Source: Ariolimax columbianus
Taxonomy: Eukaryota > Mollusca > Gastropoda > Stylommatophora > Arionidae
Direction of reading: 5' to 3'
DNA: 64,000 nucleotides
Assembly (NCBI GenBank): GCA_036924085.1
Contig: JAVGWX010000013.1
Coordinates: 48,454,965 to 48,518,964, forward strand
Shown: positions 52,465 to 63,582 of the stretch, piece after piece
How the letters are laid out: each line of letters begins with the position of its first letter
How positions within the stretch are numbered: the stretch's first letter is position 1
The notes under the pieces: generated by a model
The model's database searches: none
What the model saw: only the letters and a program-made list of their open reading frames with translations
What the model was told of the DNA's origin: nothing
Translations under genes and position numbers: made by a program

Positions 52465-52550
52465 CGATAGCTTAGTTGGTTGAGCGGAGGACTTAAGTGA
52501 ACAATTTAAAAATCCTGAAGTTGCTGGCTCGTAACCGGATATTTTGGAAT
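52465..52550 (+). mobile_element. tRNA-like sequence
   Basis: GATAGCTTAGTTGGTTGAGC is a very good tRNA D-arm/A-box match. The expected B box is weak (TGCTGGCTCGTAACCGG) and an extra 20 bases of A/T lie between. Probably a degenerate tRNA-derived element. Confidence 0.5.
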
Positions 52551-52620
52551 TTTTTCTTTTGTCAAAATTGTAGGATTTAAAAGCATTTTCCATTTTAAAA
52601 TTGTATTGTTATTGACATTT

Positions 52621-53040
52621 ATACATCAACATGTAGCATGTCCTTTATAGAACGTCGTTCCCATCACAGTCTGTCTGAAAGAAACTCGTTCCCTTGCCAA
52701 AACTCCAGCCTCCGCCACAACCATACCAAGGCATTCCTGGATATCTTGGTGCCATCGTCTTCTTAGTCTACCCCTTCTTCTTTTGCCTGGTACCATACCA
52801 TTCATCAGTGTTCCCTCGAGACCATTGTGTCTCTTGATGTGACCAAAGTATTAGCATTTTCTAGACAAAATGGAATTGATAAACCAGTTCTCCTCTATGT
52901 TCAACTCTTGCCGAGTGTCTATATTTGTCTTTTTCTCTGTCCAGGGTATTCTGAGGATCTTTCTGTAACTTTTTGACTCGAACGATTCGATTCTTTGTCT
53001 GGAAGTTCCAGACATGTATACGTCATTATTAAAGGAAAAC
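52621..53040 (-). mobile_element. LINE D, RT C-terminus (copy 2)
   Basis: Minus strand: SFESKSYRKILRIPWTEKKT and RQELNIEENWFINS, then in a second frame FGHIKRHNGLEGTLMNGMVP, KRRRGRLRRRWHQDIQECLG and FYKGHAT followed by a stop. It ends at the same 3' sequence (CATGTAGCATGTCCTTTATA on the plus strand) as copy 1 at 18265. Confidence 0.85.
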
Positions 53041-53275
53041 TTTAATGCGTTCGTATATTCATAAAATATGTTGTTTTGTTTTTTTACTTTATTATGCCTC
53101 AACCCAAGTGTAGCCATTTAAACATGGTTCCCTTTCACATTCTCTTATCCATGTATTTCTATGTCTACCTCTCTAGCTCTTCCCCTGTGGAATCCATTAG
53201 ATCCTTCTTAGCTCTTGGAGGATGCCTTCCCTGCCCTCGTCGAACTACTGCCATTATTGATCGGTTATTTGGGTG
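53041..53275. other. No recognisable feature
   Basis: Nothing recognised. Confidence 0.3.
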
Positions 53276-54290
53276 ATTAATATGCTGAGCAGTGCAAGAT
53301 ATCCATAGCTGACCACTAGTGTCAGGGCCTTCGACCCATAGCTGACCACTAGTGTCAGGGCCTTCGACCTATAGCTGACCACTAGTGTCAGGGCCTTCGA
53401 CCCATAGCTGACCACTAGTGTCAGGGCCTTCGACCCATAGCTGACCGCTAGTGTCAGGGCCTTCGACCCATAGCTGACTGCTAGCGTCAGGGCCTTCGAC
53501 CCATAGCTGACTGCTAGCGTCAGTGCCTTCGACCCATAGCTGACTGCTAGCGTCAGTGCCTTCGACCTATAGCTGACTGCTAGCGTCAGTGCCTTCGACC
53601 CATAGCTGACTGCTAGCGTCAGTGCCTTCGACCTATAGCTGACTGCTAGCGTCAGTGCCTTCGACCCATAGCTGACTGCTAGCGTCAGTGCCTTCGACCC
53701 ATAGCTGACTGCTAGCGTCAGTGCCTTCGACCCATAGCTGACTGCTAGCGTCAGTGCCATCGACCCATAGCTGACTGCTAGCGTCAGTGCCTTCGACCCA
53801 TAGCTGACTGCTAGCGTCAGTGCCTTCGACCCATAGCTGACTGCTAGCGTCAGTCCCTTCGACCCATAGCTGACTGCTAGCGTCAGTGCCTTCGACCCAT
53901 AGCTGACTGCTAGCGTCAGTGCCTTCGACCCACAGCTGACTGCTAGCGTCAGTGCCTTCGATCCATAGCTGACTGCTAGCGTCAGTGCCTTCGACCCATA
54001 GCTGACAAGATCCTTCTACACCTTCACCTGATGATCCTGGATAAAAGGCTGCAAAAGGGCAGAATGACTAAGGAGAAGGGATCGAAAAGAGAAGGCTAAC
54101 CCGGTACCCAAAAATACGACGCTGAAGTCGGATGTGTCGGACTGAAATATGCAAATAATGCAGTCGAGTTGTAAACTAAGACACAACGTATAACCTTCTC
54201 CGAACTACATCTTGCTACTTGCAAAGCCCTTTTCATGGCTTGGTGATGTGAGTTTGAAAGCAAACGAAACGAAGAAGAAGAAGAAAGAGA
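53276..54290 (+). mobile_element. R1 element, copy 9, with an amplified internal segment
   Basis: The R1 head GATTAATATGCTGAGCAGTG (53275-53294) and the rest of R1 from CTTCTACACCTTCACC (54014) to GTGAGTTTGAAAGCAAACGA and GAAGAAGAAGAAG are in place. Between them the segment CCATAGCTGACTGCTAGCGT then CAG..CC, present once in ordinary R1, is repeated about 21 times. Confidence 0.9.
53309..54008. repeat. 33-bp tandem array inside R1
   Basis: About 21 units of CCATAGCTGACTGCTAGCGT then CAGTGCCTTCGAC. Left units read CCACTAGTGTCAGGG, right units TGCTAGCGTCAGTG. As 33 is divisible by three and lacks stops in one phase, a 168-residue minus-strand frame with period 11 (KALTLAVSYGS) is open; it is not evidence of a gene. 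Confidence 0.97.
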
Positions 54291-54718
54291 AAAAGATGTG
54301 TTATTAAAATTAGCTTCTTAATTACGCAATGGCATACATACTGGTCTCCTCACGCAACTGCGTGTTAAGTTATTGTGATGTTTGCTATTTCTAGTGTATA
54401 AAATAACGATCACTCGTGAAAGTCCGAGACCTCTAGTGGAAGCTTCGGACTCCGCGGAAACATTGAGTAACTCTTGTGTTAGACACTTTATTCTAATTGC
54501 ATTAATCTTTTCGTGAAATTGTATGGTTATCTCCCTTCCTCGTCGCAATTGTTGCCCCTTACTGATAACTAGGTTATCAATTACAGCTGGGTAGACGATT
54601 GAATAATATTTTTTTTATCGGGGTCACCATAGTAACGTGTTAATATAATAATACAGTTCCGTCCCATCTCATGTAAAATAAATAGATGGTAATGAATTAT
54701 ATTTCACTACATAAATAG

Positions 54719-54720
<2 letters not shown>
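54291..54720. other. No recognisable feature
   Basis: Nothing recognised. Confidence 0.35.

Positions 54721-54786
<66 letters not shown>
54721..54786. repeat. (TA)n microsatellite
   Basis: About 33 uninterrupted TA pairs. Confidence 0.97.
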
Positions 54787-54791
<5 letters not shown>

Positions 54792-55114
54792 ATGAAAAGT
54801 CAGTAAGTATGTCATAAACTGATCTGAGATAGCTGAAAATGTAGTTGGCAGTTACTAATAGTGTCATTAGGTGGCTGCAACATCCAGATTTGTGATTAGT
54901 GTAGATTGCAGATACCAGGTGTTGCATGTACGTTCGCAACCCAAATACAATTTGGCGCCCGTGCTCACAGAGAGTACTATAAAATAATAGCAATATGTTG
55001 TTGTTTTTTTCTTTGGAGGGGCAAAGCGACTTTCATAAAATAATATTAATAAGGAATTTCTTCCAGTTTTTGGTGAGAAGTGTTTGTCACGTAAAGCGGT
55101 ACATAACTGGCACA
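54787..55114. other. No recognisable feature
   Basis: Nothing recognised. Confidence 0.35.
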
Positions 55115-55310
55115 ATACATTTTCACCAGGAGGCTCAAAAATTGGGGATAAAAACCCGACCTGGTTGCTCTGTTCAGATTGTAACAGAAGCATTTGCAAG
55201 GCAGGTGGTGGAGAAGATAAGATTCGAACTGGCAGGCTTTTCGAATGATGGACAGTGTAGTAGCTGCAACATGACCTTTGCGTGGTTTGACCAACAGCAT
55301 AAGGCATGAT
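55115..55310 (-). mobile_element. Possible tRNA-like element
   Basis: Minus-strand GGTCAAACCACGCAAAGGTC and GCCAGTTCGAATCTTATCTT could be weak A and B boxes at wide spacing. Low support. Confidence 0.3.
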
Positions 55311-55559
55311 CTCACCTGGGCGGGAGATATTTCTCGAATAATGAAAGGTTTGAATGTGAAATGTGTATGTGGCTGAGAAGACCGGAGACTGCAGATTTTG
55401 GATCGATGATAAGGCGATGGGATAAGTGTACCCATGTTGGTGAAAACATTGGGGAGGGGGTAAAAAGGTATAATGTAAGTGCAATAAGAAATGGTTTTCA
55501 AGTTCGAATCTCATTTGTTAAAATGTCCATGTGTGACCTATTTACAGACTTTCTCTCGT
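55311..55559. other. No recognisable feature
   Basis: Nothing recognised. Confidence 0.3.
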
Positions 55560-55650
55560 ATGTGTGTGTGCTTGCGTGCGTATGTATACACACACACACG
55601 TATACATGTACACACGCGATCGGGCGGACAAGCAGACATATACACACATA
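55560..55650. repeat. Impure TG/CA repeat
   Basis: TGTGTGTGTGC steps switch to ACACACACAC within 90 bp, so the tract is partly self-complementary. Confidence 0.75.
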
Positions 55651-55877
55651 CCTGAATTGTTCTCAGCGTAAACAGAATATTACCACTGCTTCTGTCCTGG
55701 GACGTAGTAAAAATCAATTCAGGTGGGTATTTGCACGGGGCTAGCAACCTCATCATGTGAAAACCATTACTACTGCAGCTGCACTGTAGATAACTGGCTT
55801 CATGCTCCCCTAATAGATGACCATCGTAGGTGTTGAACCCATGCTCTACAATCTAGGAGTGACAGGACCATGATATG

Positions 55878-56514
55878 GCTTGGATTGGCTTGGCTTAGTT
55901 CGTTCTCAATCTCCCGCTACCAAACTCTGAAAGGGCTTAAGTAGCGGAATGTAGTCCATAGAACGGAATGCGCTGTGTCGTAGTTACACTGTTGACATCA
56001 TTAGCAACCCTATTAACAAGTTACAATACGAAGACATGGTTTTTTTCAAATTTCTATCCCACTCAGAAGGTTTTCATTTGAATTCCTCTCGTACATGTAT
56101 CCATCCATCGGGATAGGCAATAGTTCTTTGAGCTGCACGCATGAGAGTACTTGAATCTGACTTGGCTTTGCTTGGCTCTGTTCGTTCTCAATCTCCCGAT
56201 ACCAAATCCTGACACGGGCCTAAGTAGCAGAATGTAGTCTAGAGAACGGAATGCGTTGTGTCGTAGTTTACAGCTTGACTGCGATATTTGCACTTTTCGG
56301 TCCAACACATCCGACTTCAGCAAACATTTGTTTAGTACCGTGTTAGCATTTCCTCTTCGATCCCTTCTCCTTAGCCAGTCTGCTCTGTTGCAGTCTGTTA
56401 TCCAGGATCACCATGTCGAGGTGTAGAAGGCTATGTTTCCCTGGCCCTGACGCTAGCAGTCAGCTACGGGTCGCTGACCGCTGCAGCTCATGCGCTGCTC
56501 AGAATCTTGATCCC
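55878..56514 (-). mobile_element. Composite R1 with 13-bp target duplication
   Basis: GGACCATGATATG flanks it at 55865-55877 and 56515-56527. Reading on the minus strand there is a full R1 (56514-56175), then the 185-bp flank shared with 43650-43837, then a second R1 3' part (about 55989-55878) with an AAGCCAAGCCAATCCAAGCC tail. All three pieces lie inside one duplication, which suggests a single insertion event or later recombination inside an R1. Confidence 0.85.
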
Positions 56515-56654
56515 GGACCATGATATGAATGATCATACACTCTCAAAACAAACACAGTCACATCCACACACAAACAGCAACACATAAAGGAAAACAAGAA
56601 CCACATGACAGAATCTAGCCCGAGCCACTCTGCTCGGTCATTTGCTGACAAGAT

Positions 56655-57810
56655 GGAATCAACATTATTTCTTAATCAACATTATCAGTTTTTTTAATCA
56701 ACATGATCAAGTCTCTTAATCCATATTATCGATTCTCGTAATCCATATTATCAATTCTCTTAATACATATTATCAATTCTCTAAATCCCCATGATAAATT
56801 CTCTTAATCGATATTATCAATTCTCTTCATCGATATTATCAATTCTCTTATTCCACATTATCAGTTCTGTTAATCCACATTATCAATCTATTAATCCATG
56901 AAATTTCTATTTGCTCACTTTCTCAATTCTATAAATCTACGTTCTAGTTTTTAAACTCACATTCTAAATTATATAAACGCATATTCTCAATTCTATACAT
57001 TGATTGTCTCAGTTCTATAAATCCCCATCCTCTTCTGCTAATCATCATTCTCAATTCTATAAATCCACAATTCTCAATTCTATAAATCCACAGACGCAGT
57101 TCTATAAATCCATATTTTCAATTCTATAAATCCAGTCTTAATTATGGAAATCCTCATCAAGTTTTGAAATCAACATTCGCCATTCTATAAATCCACTTCC
57201 TCAATTATGTAAATCCACATTCTAAATTTTATAAAACCAAATTCTCATTTCAAAAATCTTCATTCTAAATTCTATAAATCTTCTTTCTCAGTTTTATACT
57301 TCCTCTTTGTCAATAATATTAATCCATATTCTCAATTCTATAAATTCACTTTCTCAATTCTATACATCATCATTCTCAGTTTTGTAAATCCACTTTCTGA
57401 ATTGTATAAATTCATATTCTCAATTCTATAAATCTATATTCTCAATTCTATAAATCCTCATTCTCATTTCTATAAATCCATGTTCTCAATAATATTAATC
57501 CAAACTCTCAGCTCTCTAAATCCACTTTCTCAATTCTATCAATTCTCTTTCTCAATTCTATAAATCCACTTTCTCAATTCTATAAATCCACTTTCTCAAT
57601 TCTATAAATCCACTTTCTCAATTCTATAAATCCACTTTCACAATTCTATAAATCGACTTTCTCAATTCTATAAATCCACTTTCTCAATTCTACAAATCCA
57701 CTTTCTCAATTCTATAAATCCTCTTTCTCAATTCTATAAATCCACATTCTCAATTCCATAAATCCACATCCAATATTCTATTAATCTTCATTCTCAATTC
57801 TCTTAATTCG
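56655..57810. repeat. 22-bp AT-rich tandem array
   Basis: About 50 units near CTTTCTCAATTCTATAAATC then CA. The left third is diverged (TTATCAATTCTCTTAATCCA), while 57530-57740 is almost uniform. Confidence 0.93.
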
Positions 57811-58030
57811 AATTCTCAGTATTATTCCATCCACATCTTGTTCTCACTGTCATTCTTCTATCCAATTATGTTTTTATCTTCCAATCTCTACCTTTATTCT
57901 TTTCTTTTCAAGCCATGCCAGGTCTTCATTGCACTATTGCAATTTTCATAATTACCGCTCTCTTTTCTTATCTTCTTTTCTTGCCTACCCTCTCTCGCAC
58001 TTTCTCTCTCACTCTCTCTCTCTCTCTCTT

Positions 58031-58072
<42 letters not shown>

Positions 58073-58080
58073 AATTCATT
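57811..58080. repeat. CT-rich tract
   Basis: Polypyrimidine DNA with a (CT)n core at 58005-58070. Confidence 0.85.
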
Positions 58081-58831
58081 TCAGCTTGTCTTCTATCTCT
58101 CTCGTTCAGTTCATTCAATATCTATTTCAAATTTCCCTCCGTATTTTGCCCTCTTTTCTCTCATTACATATCTTTGAAACCTTCTGGTCTTCATTCGCCA
58201 TCTTTTCTGCTCCCCGATTCTCTAGATCGCCTTCCTTTTCTTTAATTTCCCCTCATTCCATTTCCTCGCTTCCTCCTCTTTCTACTTTTCCAATTCCCTT
58301 AACATACTGCCATCCGCTACTTCTCCCTCATTCCCTCTCGTGAATCTAATTTTCCGTGCAATGCCCTGAACACTCCAGCGAGTGCATCAGAAACACTCCT
58401 AGACACAGCGTGTACCTCTTCATTAACTCGCTGCTTCTTTCTTGTTTACCTGTGTCACGACACGAGAGCACGCACTCAGAACACAGGCTTGCACTCTCGC
58501 GAGCAAATGGCTCACTCCAGAAGATGCTCGCGTTTTTGGCTTGATTATCTTCGGCCTTACTCGTTGGGCGAAAGCGAGCTTTGTAGAGTCTACGTGAAGT
58601 TCTTTCGCTGAGCGGCCAAGAGCTAATGGGGTATTTCTTTCTGACGTTATGACGTTAAAATAGTTGTCTTGAATTACGTTCGCGTGTGTGTATGCGTGTG
58701 CATGCGTAAGTGTGTCAGTGTACGTTTGTATGCACTACAACTCTGATGTACGTGTGCATGTATGAATGAAAATCTGCAGAATAGAGGAAACACTAAATAT
58801 TCAGACGTAAAAACACATTATTTAAAAGGGA
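58081..58831. other. No recognisable feature
   Basis: Pyrimidine-rich on the left, mixed on the right. TGTGTGTATGCGTGTGCATG near 58685 is a short TG/CG repeat. No gene seen. Confidence 0.4.
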
Positions 58832-59205
58832 TGTTGTTGTTTAATGCCCACAATAAGTAAGTTTCCTCTTTTGTGCGGCCTGAAAAGAACGTTAAATGGC
58901 GGGTTGTAGTAGCTTTCCTCACATCCCGAGCGTGCTGATGAAGGTGGACCGCAGTTCTCCTGGCGGTTATGTTATGCTTGGCTTCATCAGCGTGGTGCTG
59001 ACTACTACGGGAATCACATCAATCCACATCTCGAATGCCATGCTGCCTTGAAAACAGCCCGTTTCCAGGGAAAGTTATATGGAAGAGAGATTGTGGTCTT
59101 GGTCAGTGTATTGTGCCTGACTCTGACGCAAAATCCTGGTCAGTGTCTTGTGTCTGGCCCTGACGCAACGTCCTGGTCAGTGTCTTGTGTCTGACTGTAC
59201 TAGCG
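58832..59205 (-). mobile_element. R2 element with variant units
   Basis: TGTTGTTGTTTAATGCCCAC, AATAAGTAAGTTTCCTCTTT, GAACGTTAAATGGCGGGTTG, CGAGCGTGCTGATGAAGGTG and GAAAACAGCCCGTTTCCAGG. Three variant units follow (TGACGCAAAATCCTGGTCAG then TGTCTTGTGTCTGGCCC) and a terminal CTGACTGTACTAGCGTCTCA. Confidence 0.88.
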
Positions 59206-59288
59206 TCTCAGTTCTCCATTTAAAAGGCTAAGAGAATTAAAATACGTGGATAGCGTATACTCACAAAACAGAAGGATGTATAGAAAGG

Positions 59289-59392
59289 TGGTTGTTGTTG
59301 TTGTTGGTGTTGTTGTTGTTGTTGTTGGTGTTGTTGTTGTTGTTGTTGTTGGTGTTGTTGTTGTTGCTGTTGCTGCTGCTGCTGCTGCTGCT
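59289..59392. repeat. GTT/GCT microsatellite
   Basis: Runs of GTTGTTGTTGGT change to GTTGCTGCTGCT on the right and touch the end of the LINE tail CTAAAAGCTATGTGCATCC. Confidence 0.93.
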
Positions 59393-60480
59393 CTAAAAGC
59401 TATGTGCATCCAATTTATTCTTAAATGCATTAACTGTTCCTGCCTCCAGTACCTCCTGTGGCAATGCATTCCAAGCATTCACCAAAATCTGACTAAAAAA
59501 AGATTTCCAAATATTTAATCTGGACCTCTCTTTAGTCAATTTGTAGCTATGCCTCTTGTTCGTGTGGGTGGTTGTATTTTTTTTAAAATTGTTTTAATCT
59601 AATTTATCTATTTCCCTGATCATCTTATAAACCTGTATTAAGTCACCACGAATTCTGCTCTCTTCTAGACACTGTTTTTCTGAGTCTTTCCTCATAACTG
59701 TAATTCTGGAATCCCACTATTGTATTTTTTCTACCATGTTTATATCCCCTCTATGCTAAGGACTCCACACATGTACACAGTACTTCAATCTAGGTCTAAC
59801 AATTTATTTTTTTTTATTTTTTTTTTGCGTCCGCTTTATTTCTCTAATCCCCAAGGCGGTATGCGTTGCACTGTGGTTTTTATTTTGCGCCTGTCGGCCC
59901 AGTACATCCGACTTCAGCATACATTTTATGTAAGGGTCTGCTTCATCCTGCATTTTCTAAGGGTTTGCTTCCCCGGGGTAACGGCCGGTGCTGTGATAGG
60001 GATCGAACCCAACACCTTCGTGTTGTCAGCCGTGCCACTTAACCACTAGGCCACGCCGTCCCCTGCTTTAACTAATGGTTTATACAGTTTGACTATCACT
60101 TCCTTGCTCGTATGGTTAATATTTCTTTTTATCATACCTAACACTGCATTTGCCTTTTTTACTGCTACCTTAACTTGCTCACTCATCTTTCCTGTATGAT
60201 CTATTATAACCCCTAGGTCCCTTTCCTTATCTATCTTTCTAATATTGTTCTCTCCCATTATGTAATTATGTTCCATATTGGATCTACCCATGTGGATGAC
60301 TGTACATTTATCTACATTAAACTCCATTTGCCATCTCACAGACCAGTCTCGAGTTTTATCTAAATCCGACCTCAATGTATCCATTTCTGCTTTAGATGAG
60401 ACACTCCTACATCGTTTTGTGTCATCGCATATTTTGCAATCATGGATCCCATATCAATGTCCAAATCATTGATATTTATC
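59393..60480 (-). mobile_element. CR1-like LINE (copy 5), longest, split by SINE-A
   Basis: Minus strand: MDTLRSDLDKTRDWSVRWQM, EFNVDKCTVIHMGRSN, KERDLGVIIDHTGKMSEQVK, VAVKKANAVLGMIKRNINH, VIVKLYKPLVK, then SINE-A. After it come LKYCVHVWSP, RIRGDLIQVYKMIREIDKLD, RSRLNIWKSFFSQI, VNAWNALPQEVLEAGTVNAF and KNKLDAHSF with a stop at about 59393. DKC..HMGR and LGV.ID belong to the RT thumb and connection region. The first half is open for 112 residues, so this is the best preserved copy. Confidence 0.9.
59826..60064 (-). mobile_element. SINE-A inserted in the CR1-like LINE
   Basis: GCGTCCGCTTTATTTCTCTA, GGCCCAGTACATCCGACTTC, CCCCGGGGTAACGGCCGGTG, GGGATCGAACCC (B box) and CCACGCCGTCCCCT. It splits the LINE between LYKPLVK and LKYCVHVWSP. 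A T-rich region of about 20 lies to its left. Confidence 0.92.
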
Positions 60481-60537
60481 AAGAACAAAATCAAGAACCT
60501 CTAACAGAACATCTCAATTAAGCGGTATATTATCGTG

Positions 60538-62417
60538 TATGCTTGACCTCTCTCTTCTTCTTTGCTTTCTGGATCTTTTGGTCATGCTATATCTGCAGGC
60601 CAGTCGCCATGATGAAGTCTGTAGTCTTCACCAGGTCGGAGCGGCTGCCCCACAGCTTTTGTCTCAGCTCCGCACCCTCTGGTCAGGTCTGGCATCTCAT
60701 TTCCCTATAGATTTAGCATTCTTGTGGAATATGCTCAGGTTTCTGGCACCCTGTTCCACATGGGCACTCATCGGTGGGTGAGATCTTCAGTCGGTATATA
60801 TGTTCTAGTAGTCTGCAGTGTCCAGTTCTCAGGCGAAATAAGGTAGTTTGTTGGTTTCTTTTGAGTTGGTGATTTGGGTCTGGTGTACTGCTTATGTTTC
60901 TGTCTTCTCTCTATTGGTGTATATACTAATTTCTGATGATGTTATTGATTTCTCTGTATGGTACTCGATGATTAAATTATGCCTTTTTGCTGCCATCTTT
61001 TGCCAGAGCATCAGCTTTCTCATTTCCCGCCATTCTGCAATGGGAGGGAAGCACTATTGTTGAAGATCTCTGGAGTTTTCCCAGTTCTGATCTGATCTCC
61101 GATAACAGTGGTTCGTTGTTTGTTTTTTTGAATTGTCTCTAATAGTTCTCTGCAGTCCGTGAATACAGCTATTTTTGTTGGAGGTTGCCTTTCTGTTTGA
61201 AGTATTCTCAGTGCTCGCAGGAGGGCCATGGATTCTGCTCTAAGGTTTGTGAACAACTTTCCTGTTGGGAGGGCCTCTTCTGTTATATTTCCTCTTTTGT
61301 GTCTTATGAATTTGCCTCCTCCCCCGTTTCGGCCTGCTCCCTCTGCTGAACCATCTGTGTACACCTGTGTCCATTCCTTGGTATTATATTTCTCCTCAAT
61401 CATTGTTTGTGCTAAAATATTCAGCTCCTGGACACTGTGTTGGTCTTTTCTTCTTATTCCTGGGATCTCTGTACTTATTTCAATGGTGTTTATGTTGCAG
61501 CTTGGCTCTTCATAGTTAATAAGCATTTCTATTTATGCAGGTTGGTTGGGAATTAGTTCTCCATATTTTTGGTGTAGGTGGTTTGATATATGAATGAAGC
61601 TGGTTTTCTTTAGCCTATTTTTAACTGGGTGTTTTAGTTTGATATGTATGGGATGATCGTGCATGCGTAGCATCTTTTCACTATGTGTCAGCACTCTTTC
61701 CTCTCGTCTAGTATTTAGGGGTCTTATATTTGTGTATGTTTTCATTTTCTGGATTGGTGTAGTCTTCATTCCTCTTGTTATTATCCTTAAGCCTGAATTT
61801 TGAATTTTGGTTAGGCGTTCCAGGTTTTGTTTTTGATGCTGTGGTCCAGGCTGTCATGCTGTATTCAAATACTGGCCTGACTGTGCCAGTGTATACATTT
61901 TTGAGGATGTTGCTATTTGCACCCCAGCTTGTTCCGGCCAGCTTCTTCATGAGGGATAGTTTTCTGGTTACTTTTTGTTCTATCTCCTGAATGTGTTCCC
62001 TCTATGTGAGTCTCTTGTCCATTTTAACTCCGAGATACACAGGAGTACTTTCTTGTACAAGCTCTTTGCCATTTAGGATACGTTTTGTTACTTATTTGGT
62101 GTTGGACAGTGAGAAGCGTGTTGTAACTGTCTTTGAGATGTTAATCTGCAATCCCCAATCTGTAACCCATTTCCAACAGTGTCCAGTGCTGTCTGCATTC
62201 TATTTTCAGCTGTTGGTAGTTTTCTGCAACACTCCACATTGCGAAGTCGTCAGCGTGTAGGGCACTGGATACTTTCTTTAGGAGTTTCTCGCTGTGTCGT
62301 TTATGAACAGGATAAAGAGGGTAGGAGAGATGACGCCTCCCTGGGGTGCGCCTTGTTGGAAAGTTATTTTATGGCTCAGTCGGTACATTATCGTTGATAC
62401 TTGACCTCTAACTAAAG
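60538..62417 (-). mobile_element. LINE K, RT plus RNase H, longest element in the window
   Basis: From the right on the minus strand: FQQGAPQGGVISPTLF (RT substrate motif), ALHADDFAMW (catalytic ADD box, intact), STPVYLGVKMDKR, KKLAGTSWGANSNILKNVYT, TGTVRPVFEYSMTAW, then KNRLKKTSFIHISNHLHQK. RNase H follows: QVYTDGSAEGAG, LRAESMALLRALRIL and KIAVFTDCRELLETI, with the usual Asp, Glu and Asp all present. After it comes a weak C-terminal Cys-rich end. It is frameshifted and 5' truncated, so inactive. The RT plus RNase H order fits Jockey- or I-like LINEs. Confidence 0.9.
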
Positions 62418-62465
62418 ATCTCAATTAAGCGATAGATTATCGTTCTTCTCTTAGTTCACCTCTAA

Positions 62466-63179
62466 TTTCTCGTATATCACCCCCTGTTACCTCAAATCAT
62501 CGTTGCCTGATGGGGTCAACCAGATCAAACATTGCCTCTAACACCTTGTCACCATCTTGTTTACGCGTGAAGACGGACGGACACGTTTTTGTACTCACAT
62601 GTGGCTGTACAGACTAACTCTTATCTATTTAACGTCCAGATTTCTGCACATTACATTGCCATGAAGCAGAATAGACAAGGAAGCAAAGCTATGAAAGAAT
62701 ACAGAGCAACACCAACCTCTTATTTTGTCCCTTTTCAGCTCAAATATAGGGCCACACACACGGTAGGCCACATTAGGGAAGCCTGAGCCAAAAAAGGATC
62801 CGACAGAGCTGCTTCTTTTCACTGAGCATATGTAATATATATATTGTAATAGATATAGCTTAGCTTAGCTAAGTAGTGGTGGATTGGTAGTGGGAGATTG
62901 AGATCGAACGATATTAAGCTATGAAATATATATTATGGTATGATATTTAAAAGTTTATCATGAAAATAAAGACAATGAAGACAAAGACTAATAATATTTA
63001 AGCAACACTGGCAAGTGAATATAATAATTAATATAGACAGCACAGAAGTTTACATATTTAGGGCAGAAGATTATTGCAGTGAGACGGAAATTAAGACTAT
63101 GATTACATTGACACGAAAGTGTCTTTAAAGAAAAACAGAAAATGGAAACATCAATAAATGTCAGGATAGAGCTGAGGAA
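62466..63179. other. No recognisable feature
   Basis: A short TTAGCTTAGCTAAG palindrome lies at about 62858 and GGTAGTGGGAGATTGAGATC at 62888-62907 resembles the last 20 bases of R1. No gene seen. Confidence 0.4.
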
Positions 63180-63582
63180 AAGAATGATTCCTACTCATGT
63201 GTTGCTAGTTGCCCTACTCGTGTGTTGCTAGTTGCCCTACTCGTGTGTTGGTAGTTGCATTACTCGTGTGTTGCTAATTGCCCTACCCATGTGTTGCTAA
63301 TTGCCCTACTAGTGTGTTGCTAATTGCCCTACTCATGTGTTGCTAGTTGCCCTACTCATGTGTTGCTAGTTGCCCTACTCGTGTGTTGGTAGTTGCATTA
63401 CTCGTGTGTTGCTAATTGCCCTACTCGTGTGTTGCTAATTGCCCTACTCGTGTGTGGCTAGTTGCCCTACTCATGTGTTGCTAGTTGCCCTACTCGTGTG
63501 TTGCTAATTGCCCTACCCATGTGTTGCTAATTGCCCTACTCGTATGTTGCTAGTTGCCCTACCCATGTGTTGCTAATTGTTC
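63180..63582. repeat. 23-bp tandem array
   Basis: About 17 units of GTGTTGCTAGTTGCCCTACT then CGT. GCTAATTGCC and GGTAGTTGCATT variants recur in the same order twice, so a block of several units has been copied. Confidence 0.95.

Noticed and set aside
53254..53760. 168-residue frame with an 11-residue period
   Set aside because: Product of the 33-bp array inside R1; there is no start context or conserved domain.
61020..61526. Host RNase H gene
   Set aside because: It is immediately downstream of LINE RT blocks on the same strand, so it is the RNase H domain of the LINE.
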